DNA from: Phyllostachys edulis
Lineage: Eukaryota; Streptophyta; Magnoliopsida; Poales; Poaceae
Reading direction: 5' to 3'
Assembly (NCBI GenBank): GCA_036346405.1
Contig: CM070554.1
Location: 47,205,058 to 47,269,057, forward strand
DNA length: 64,000 nt
In this document: positions 56,201 to 64,000 of the stretch, piece after piece
Layout of the letters: every line of letters starts with the position of its first letter
Numbering within the stretch: the stretch's first letter is position 1
Made by a program: the position numbers and the translations under genes
Notes under the pieces: generated by a model
What the model was told of the DNA's origin: nothing
Seen by the model: only the letters and a program-made list of their open reading frames with translations
Database searches by the model: none

Positions 56201-59200
56201 CGTCGTTCAGGAAAGTTTCACATCTACACGGAATTATTCCAAATGCACCTAGAAATGACATAGGGCGCACCAGAAGTCCATTTTGGGTGTTTGCATTGAT
56301 TTTCTTTCCGTGCCTCGATTTCATAATGTGGAGCTCCGGGTGTACCCGTCGCTCAGCAAAGTTATACACCGGCTCAGAAATATTCCAAATGCACCTAGAA
56401 ATGACGTAGGGCACACTAGAAGTCCATTATGGGTGTTTAGTTTTGATTTTCTTTCCGTGCCTCGATTTCATAAATTGTAGCTTAGGGTACGCGTCGTTCT
56501 GGTAAGTTTCACACCTGCTCGGAAGGATTCCAAATGCACCTAGAAATGAGGTAGGGCACACTAGAAGTCTATTTTGGGGGTTTCGTATTGATTGTCTTTC
56601 TGTGCCTCGATTTCGTAAAGTGGAGCTCTGGATACCGTCGTTCAGCAAATTTTCACACCTTCTCGGAATTATTCCAAATGCACCTAGAAATGACATAGGG
56701 CACACCAGATATCCATTTTTGGTGTTTGCATTGATTTTCTTTCAGTGCCTCGATTTCATAATGTGGAGCTCCGGCTATACCCGTCGCTTTGTAAAGTTTT
56801 GCACCTGCTCAGAATTATTCCAAATGCACCTAGAAATGACATAGGGCACACTAGAAGTCCATTTTGGGTGTTTGCATTGATTTTCTTTCCGTGCCTCGAT
56901 TTCATAATGTGAAGCTCCGGGTGTACCCGTCGCTCTGCAAAGTTTTACACCTGCTCAGAATTATTCCAAATACACCTAGAAATGACGTAAGGCACATTAG
57001 AAGTCCATTATGGGTGTTTGGTTTTGATTTTCTTTCCGTGCCTCGATTTCATAAATTGGAGCTCAGGGTACGCGTCGTTCTGGAAAGTTTCACACCGGCT
57101 CGGAAAGATTCCAAATTCCCCTAAAAATGAGGTAGGGCACACTAGAAGTCCATTATGGGAGTTTGATGTTCATTTTCTTTCCATGCCTCGATTTCCTAAA
57201 GTGGAGCTCTGGGTACCCGTCGTTCTCGAATGTTTCACACTTGCTCGGAATTTTTCCAAATGCACCTAGAAATGACGTAGGGCACACCAGAAGTCCATTA
57301 TAGTTATTTGGTGTGGATTTTCTTTCCGTGCCTCGAATTCATAAATTGGAGCTGATGGTACGCGTCGTTCTGGAAAGTTTCACACCGGCTCGGAAGAATT
57401 CCAAATACACCTAGAAATGAGGTAGGGCACACTAGAAGTCTATTTTGGGTGTTTTGTATTGATTGTCTTTCTGTGCCTCGATTTCGTAAAGTGGAGCTCT
57501 GGATACCGCTGCTCAAAGAAAGTTTCACATCTGCACGGAATTATTCCAAATGCACCTAGAAATGAAATAGGGCACACCAGAAGTCCATTTTGGGTGTTTG
57601 CATTGATTTTCTTTCCGTGCCTCGATTTCATAATGTGGAGCTCCGGGTGTACCCCTCGCTCTGCAAAGTTTTACACCTGCTCAGAATTATTCCAAATGCA
57701 CCTAGAAATGACGTTGGGCACACTAGAAGTCCATTATTGGTGTTTGGTTTTGATTTTCTTTCCGTGCCTCGATTTCATAAATTGGAGCTCGAGTGCAGCG
57801 TGGCTGCGGAAAGTTTCACTGGCTCGGAAAGATTCCAAATGCACCTATAAATGAGATAGGGCACACTAGAAGTCCATTATGGGAGATTGATGCTCATTTT
57901 CTTTCCAAGCCTCGATTTCATAAAGTGGAGCTCGGAGTGCAGCGTGGATTGCGGAAAGTTTCACACCGGCTCGGAAGGATTCCAAATGCACCTAGAAATG
58001 AGGTAGGGCACACTAGAAGTCTATTTTGGGTGTTTCAGTATTGATTGTCTTTACGTGCCTCGATTTCAGTAAAGTGGAGCTCGGATACCGCTCGTCAAAC
58101 AAAGTTTCACATCCGCATGAATTATTCCAAATGCACCTAGAAATGACATAGGGCACACGAAGTCCATTTTGGGTGTTTGCATTGATTTTCTTTCCGTGCC
58201 TCGATTTCATAATGTGGAGCTCCTGGTGTACCCGTCGCTCTACAAAGTTTTACACCTGCTCAGAATTATTCCAAATGCACCTAGAAATAACGTAGGGCAC
58301 ACTAGAAGTCCATTATGGGTGTTTAGTTGTGATTTTCTTTCCGTGCCTCGATTTCATAAATTGGTGCTTATGGTACGCGTCGTTCTGGAAAGTTTCACAC
58401 CGGCTCGGAATGATTCCAAATGCACCTAGAAATGAGGTAGGGCACACTAGAAGTCTATTTTGGGTGTTTCGTATTGATTGTCTTTCTGTGCCTCGATTTC
58501 GTAAAGTGGAGCTCGGATACCGCTCGTCAAAGAAAGTTTCACACCTGCCGGAATTATTCCAAATGCACCTAGAAATGACATAGGGCACACCGAAGTCCAT
58601 TTTGGTGTTTCCATTAATTTTCTTTCCGTGCCTCGATTTCATAATGTGGTGCTCATTTGTGCCGATCGCTCTGCAAAGTTTTACACCTTTCGAATTATTC
58701 TAAATGCACCTAGAAATGACGTAGGGCACACTAGAAGTCCATTATGGGTGTTTGGTTTTGATTTTCTTTCCGTGCCTCGATTTCATAAATTGGAGCTTAG
58801 GGTACGCGTCGTTCTGGAAAGTTTCACACCGGCTCGGAAAGATTCCAAATGCACCTATAAATGAGATAGGGCACACTAGAAGTCCATTATGGGACTTTGA
58901 TGTTTATTTTCTTTCCATGCCTCGATTTCCTAAAGTGGAGCTCTGGTACCCATCGTTCTGAATGTTTCACACTTGCTCGGAATTATTCCAAATGCACCTA
59001 GAAATGACGTAGGGCACACCAGAAGTCCATTATAGTTATTTGGTGTGGATTTTCTTTCCGTGCCTCGAATCATAAATTGGAGCTTAGGGTACGCGTCGTT
59101 CTGAAAAGTTTCACACCGGCTCGGAAGGATTCCAAATACACCTAGAAATGAGGTAGGGCACACTAGAAGCCTATTTTGGGTGTTTCGTATTGATTGTGTT

Positions 59201-62200
59201 TCTGTGCCTCGATTTCGTAAAGTGGAGCTCTGGATACCGTCGTTCAGCAAAGTTTCACATCTGCACGGAATTATTCCAAATGCACCTAGAAATGAAATAG
59301 GGCACACCAGAAGTCCATTTTGGGTGTTTGCATTGATTTTCTTTCCGTGCCTCGATTTCATAATGTGGAGATCCGGTTGTACCCGTCGCTCTGCAAAGTT
59401 TTACACCTGCTCAGAATTATTCCAAATGCACCTAGAAATGACGTACGGCACACTAGAACTCCATTGTGGGTGTTTGGTTTTGATTTTCTTTCCGTACCTC
59501 GATTTCATAAATTGGAGCTCACGGTACGCGTCGTTCTGGAAAGCTTCACACCGGCTCGGAAAGATTCCAAATGCACCTATAAATGAGATAGGGCACACTA
59601 GAAGTCCATTATGGGAGATTGATGCTCATTTTCTTTCCAAGCCTCGATTTCATAAAGTGGAGCACTAGGTACGCGTCGTTCTGGAAAGTTTCACACCGGC
59701 TCGGAAGGATTCGAAATGCACCTAGAAATGAGGTAGGGCACACTAGAAGTCTATTTTGGGTGTTTCGTATTCATTCTCTTTACGTGCCTCGATTTCAGTA
59801 AAGTGGAGCTCACGGATCCGCTGCTCAAAGAAAGTTTCATATCTCGCAGAATTATTCCAAATGCACCTAGAAATGACATAGGGCACACCAGAAGTCCATT
59901 TTGGGTGTTTGCATAAATTGGAGCTCAGGGTACGCGTCGTTCTGAAAAGTTTCACACCGTCTCGGAAAGATTCCAAATGCACCTAGAAATGAGGTAGGGC
60001 ACACTAGAAGTCCATTATGGGAGTTTGATGTTCATTTTCCTTCCATGCGTCGATTTCAAAAAGTGGAGCTTTGGGTACCCGTCGTTCTGGAATGTTTCAC
60101 ACTTGCTCGGAATTCTTCCAAATGCACCTAGAAATGACGTAGGTCACACTGGAAGTCCATTATAGTTATTTGGTGTGGATTTTCTTTCCGTGCCCCGATT
60201 TCATAAATTGGAGATTAGGGTACGCGTCGTTCTGGAAAGTTTCACACCGGCTCGGAAAGATTCCAAATGCACCTAGAAATAAGGTAGGGCACACTAGAAG
60301 TCTATTTTGGTTGTTTCGTATTGATTGTCTTTCTGTGCCTCGATATCGTAAAGTGGAGCTCTGGATACCGTCGTTCAGCAAAGTTTCACACCTGCTCGGA
60401 ATTTTTCCAAATGCACCTAGAAATGACGTAGGTCACACCAGAAGTCCATTATAGTTATTTGGTGTGGATTTTCTTTCCGTGCCTCGATTTTATAAATTGG
60501 AGCTTAGAGTGCAGCGTGGATTCGGAAAGTTTCACACCGGCTCGGAAGGATTCCAAATGCACCTAGAAATAAGGTAGGGCACACGAGAAGTCTATTTTGA
60601 GTGTTTCAGTATTGATTGTATTTACGTGCCTCGATTTCATAAAATGGAGCTCTGGATCTGAGTCATTCAAAGAAAGTTTCACACCTTTCGGAATTATTCC
60701 AAATGCACCTAGAAATGACATAGGGCACACAGAGAAGTCCATTTTGGGTGTTTGTATTGATTTTCTTTCCGTGCCTCGATTTCATAATATAGAGCTCCGG
60801 TGCAGCCGCTTTGCAAGTTTTACACCGCTTTCGAATTATTCCAAATGCACCTAGAAATGACCTAGGACACACAAGAAATCCATTATGGGTGTTTGGTTTT
60901 GATTTTCTTTACGTGCCTAGATTTCATAAATTGGAGCTCAGGGTACGCGTCGTTCTGGAAAGTTTCATACCGACTCGGAAAGATTCCAAATGCACCTAGA
61001 AATGAGGTAGGGCACATTAGAAGTCCATTATGGGAGTTTGATTTTCATTTTCTTTCTATGCCTCGATTTCATAAAGTGGAGCTCTAGGTACCCGTCGTTC
61101 TAGAATATTTCACACTTGCTCGGAATTCTTCCAAATGGCCTTAGAAATGACGTAGGTCACACCAGAAGTCCATCATAGTTATTTGGTGTGGATTTTCTTT
61201 CCGTGCCTCAATTTCATAAATTGGAGCTTAGGGTACGCGTCGTTCTGAAAAGCTTCACACCAGCCCGGCAAGATTCCAAATGAACCTAGAAATAAGGTAG
61301 GGCACACTACAAGTCCATTATGGGAGTTTGATTTTCATTTTCTTTCCATACCACGATTTCATAAAGTGGAGCTCTGGGTACCCGTCGTTCTGGAATGTTT
61401 CACACTTGCTCGGAATTATTCCAAATGCACCTAGAAATGATGTAGGTCACACCAGAAGTCCATTATAGTTATTTGGTGTGGATTTTCCTTCCGTGCCACG
61501 ATTTTATAAATTGGAGCTTATGGTACGCGTCGTTCTCGAAAGTTTCACACCGGCTCGGAAGGATTCCAAATGGACCTAAAAACGAGGTTGGGCACACTAG
61601 AAGTCTATTTTGGGTATTTCGTATTGATTGTCTCTCTGTGCCTCGATTTTGTAAAGTGGAGCTCTGGATACCGTCGTTCAGCAAAGTTTCACACCTGCTT
61701 GGAATTATTCCAAATGCACCTAGAAATGAGTTAGGGCACACTAGAAGTCTATTTTGGATGTTTCGTATTGATTGTCTTTCTGTGCCTCGATTTCGTAAAG
61801 TGGAGCTCTGGATACCGTCGTTCAGCAAAGTTTCACACCTGCTCGGAATTCTTCCAAATGCACCTAGAAATGACATAGGGCACACCAGAAGTCCATTTTG
61901 GGTGTTTGCATTGATTTTCTTTCCGTGCCTCTATTTCATAATGTGGAGCTCCAGGTACCCGTCGCTCTGCAAAGTTTTACACCCGCTTAGAATTATTACA
62001 AATGCACCTAGAAATGATGTAGGGCACAGTAGACGTCCATTATGGGTGTTTGGTTTTGATTTTCTTTACGTGCCTAGATTTCATAAATTGGAGCTCAGGG
62101 TACGCGTCGTTCTGGAAAGTTTCACACCGGCTCGGAAAGATTCCAAATGCACCAAGAAATGAGGTAGGGCACACTAGAAGTCCATTATGGGAGTTTGATG

Positions 62201-62305
62201 TTGATTTTCTTTCCATGCCTCGATTTCATAAACTGGAGCTCTGGGTACCCGTCGTTCTGAAATGTTTCACACTTGCTCGGAATTCTTCCAAATGGTGATG
62301 GAGTA

Positions 62306-63506
62306 AGGTGAATCTGTTCCATGAATTTCCTTTAAGTTTAATTGAGAATATTATACTACCTAATAGCGGGTCATTTCTTATTATTAGGTTTGAAGGAGAT
62401 GCTTCATGTGAATATCAAGAACACGATGCTTCTCGGGGTGTTTTTGATGCTGACAAAAATAGCATGCAGCTTGTGGGACGCGTGGAAGGAATGTGTTCAT
62501 GACGATCTTCGTAGCAACTCGGAAAGATTTAGCATGAACAATATATATATTTGGAAAGCTTATCAAGTCTACTTCCCAACGGATCAAACGGCACATGATT
62601 TGAAGCTTTCTATAAAAAGTTATGGCTATTCGAGTGCATGCTGCACATTTAGACCGATCAACGCACGAGAGTGGACAAAGTTGATGATTCCGCGGTATGT
62701 ACAACATCTTGGGAAGATATCCAGCTTTGCCATGACTTTCCAAAGGCTTACAGGAGTCCTTTTCTCAAGTTTCACACGGATTCAAGTCGTTTCAATTAAT
62801 GAAATTGAAGTTAGGAAAGTTTGGATTCAATTCGGATTCGGAATCAACATCAAAATCGGATTCGGAATCAGCAGTACAGTCCGGATTAAAAAGGTCATAA
62901 CTTTCATAAACAGAGTCCGATTTGGGTATTCTTGTACTTGTTGGAAAGCTAACTTCAAGCCCGATCCAACGGATGCTCGCTCAGCCTTATATTCATCACA
63001 TATCAAAAGATATGTTCGAAACAATGTGACGGTTGTAAACTCAGAGTTTCCTTTTTTGTTTTAGATTGTGTCCGACTTGGAGTAGGAGTTCTAATTCCGA
63101 AATAGAGTAGGAGTAGGGCCTCTTGGCCAGCCATAAGGTGAAGAAGGGCACTATATATTGAGGGGTAGACCCCCATTGTATCGGAAGACCAGTTTATGCA
63201 TAAGAATTGAAACATAGCTATTGCTTGTTCTTTCTAAACCGAGTTCATGCGAGGACTTTGAGAGAGGACTAGGCGATCCATTGATTAGATTCGCAATTCA
63301 AGGTCAAGCCGTCGTTCCATTGGGAATTGGGGACTTGGCGATAAATCGTTTGTGGTCTCGCTGACGATCATGTATCCGTGTGTTTTGGGCGTATTCCAAA
63401 GAGTTGAGGGTTCGTGCATTGGCGCGAGTGTTTAGCTAGTGACATCGTCTACTTAGCATCATCTATCCATGGTTCCTCACCGAGAAGATCGAGGCATCCC
63501 GTATCA
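62306..63506 (+). mobile_element. X element copy 4, 5'-truncated LTR
   Basis: Plus-strand LTR lacking its first ~140 bp. It begins at aggtgaatctgttcc after the satellite and a short filler, and ends CCCGTATCA at 63506. A TATA box region (cactatatattgagg, about 63151) and the palindrome follow the stop of the U3 frame. The element continues to the right beyond the window. Confidence 0.85.
62342..63064 (+). pseudogene. U3-encoded end of the X gag-like protein, copy 4
   Basis: A 240-codon open frame ending SEFPFLF at 63064, nearly colinear with 8650-7966 and 27000-26221. A frameshift near 62448 separates it from the upstream LTR-encoded part (62308-62448). As it lies in the 5' LTR it lacks a gag start here. 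Confidence 0.6.
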
Positions 63507-63508
63507 TA

Positions 63509-63524
63509 TGGTATCGATTCTAGG
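63509..63524 (+). other. Primer-binding site of X copy 4
   Basis: TGGTATCGATTCTAGG two bases after the LTR end, the same version as in copy 3. Confidence 0.65.
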
Positions 63525-64000
63525 TTTACTCGGTGAAAGCTATTTACCCATAGTTTAGATTTGTTTTACGTCATATAGTCCATTAAACGAAAATTACAAC
63601 ACAAAATTTTCAAACCCTAGATTCAATCTATTTTTTCTTGTGAGTTTAGTTAAGTTTTTATCCATTAGAGTTTTTGTTTTAGTCTTTGATCCTTGTGTTT
63701 TCTTTGCGTTGCTTCATCTTTTGTGTCTACTTAAACCCAAGAAAATTCTTTGGTTGCTTAGTCAATTAGCACCCAAAAAAAAAGTAATTTGTATCTTCAC
63801 TTCTATCTTTTCATCCTTTGAGACTAGCTTTTGATAATTGCATTAAGGGTTGCTCTTGGCATTAGTTTACACTTACGAAATTTTTGAGACATGCAAATCA
63901 AAGGGTGAATCAAAACTTTCATTCGGCCATTGCAAAGAAGAGAAAAAAAGGCCGACTTGAAGAAAAAGCCACGGCTTAAAAAAGTTTTAAAAAAAAGACA
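63525..64000 (+). other. X copy 4 leader, running off the window
   Basis: Matches the leader of copy 3 in reverse (25763 downward). No gene seen; the gag-like gene would lie to the right. Confidence 0.65.

Larger units (their letters stand above)
43515..62294. repeat. Satellite array 3, A-E and A-(B/C)-D-E higher-order repeats
   Basis: About 128 monomers. Units of five (for example 53288 to about 54012) and of four monomers (52708 to 53288, 580 bp) alternate. The four-monomer units carry a hybrid that begins like B (gggagtttgatgctcatttt) and ends like C (gtacgcgtcgttctggaaag). Variation within monomers clusters at the CpG-rich segment. Deleted monomers occur near 55190 and 59910. The array ends near 62294 at X copy 4 after a short filler (gtgatggagta). 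Confidence 0.95.

Noticed and set aside
31437..62294. CRISPR-like array of regular repeats
   Set aside because: Repeats are contiguous 145-bp monomers without unique spacers, in a plant genome. It is satellite DNA.
1..64000. tRNA, rRNA or other RNA genes and host protein genes
   Set aside because: None was recognised on either strand; only tRNA-complementary primer sites were seen.

Overview
The window is repeat DNA from a flowering plant, and I see no ordinary host gene in it. The evidence for a plant is: Ty3/gypsy elements of Tat-like structure with an antisense gene, a copia-type gag fragment, a primer-binding site complementary to plant initiator tRNA-Met, and short GT-AG introns. The species cannot be named from the sequence. 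A centromeric or pericentromeric location is inferred from the satellite and is not shown directly.

Layout: (1) 1-2322 is the end of a satellite array. (2) 2323-31436 is a 29-kb block of nested, truncated retroelements. (3) 31437-62294 is satellite again, split by a 972-bp solo LTR (42543-43514) and holding a 201-bp LTR scrap (37769-37969) and a 100-N gap (50163-50262). (4) 62306-64000 is the start of another retroelement, on the plus strand, that runs off the window.

Satellite: monomers are about 145 bp and fall into five types, A to E. They follow each other in fixed order, giving a higher-order repeat (HOR) of about 723 bp. Hybrid B/C monomers produce a shorter four-monomer version of about 580 bp. 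One stretch of about 3 kb is duplicated with an offset of about 3.6 kb.

Retroelement block: a family called X here is present as two copies sharing one LTR (2323-10303, minus), one flanked copy (22268-27117, minus, 5-bp target duplication gatct), one copy at the right edge (62306-64000, plus) and one scrap. X has LTRs, a primer-binding site, a polypurine tract and a gag-like gene. No pol is seen, so it looks non-autonomous. Its gene reads through the polypurine tract into U3 of the 3' LTR.

The second major family is a Tat-like Ty3/gypsy element. Copy B (16249-31203, plus) has decayed gag, protease, reverse transcriptase, RNase H and integrase. On the opposite strand, between pol and the 3' LTR, it carries a gene for which I can read an eight-exon model (29832 to 21515) with its own TATA box. 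Copy A (11650-15277) keeps only the 5' exons of that gene and an LTR. X copy 3 sits inside intron 5 of the antisense gene. Inverted GTCGTA/TACGAC motifs recur in the LTRs, an intron and an exon of this family.

The strongest leads are the X open reading frame that crosses into the LTR, the spliced antisense gene of the Tat-like element with its hairpin motif arrays, and the pentameric HOR with hybrid monomers.
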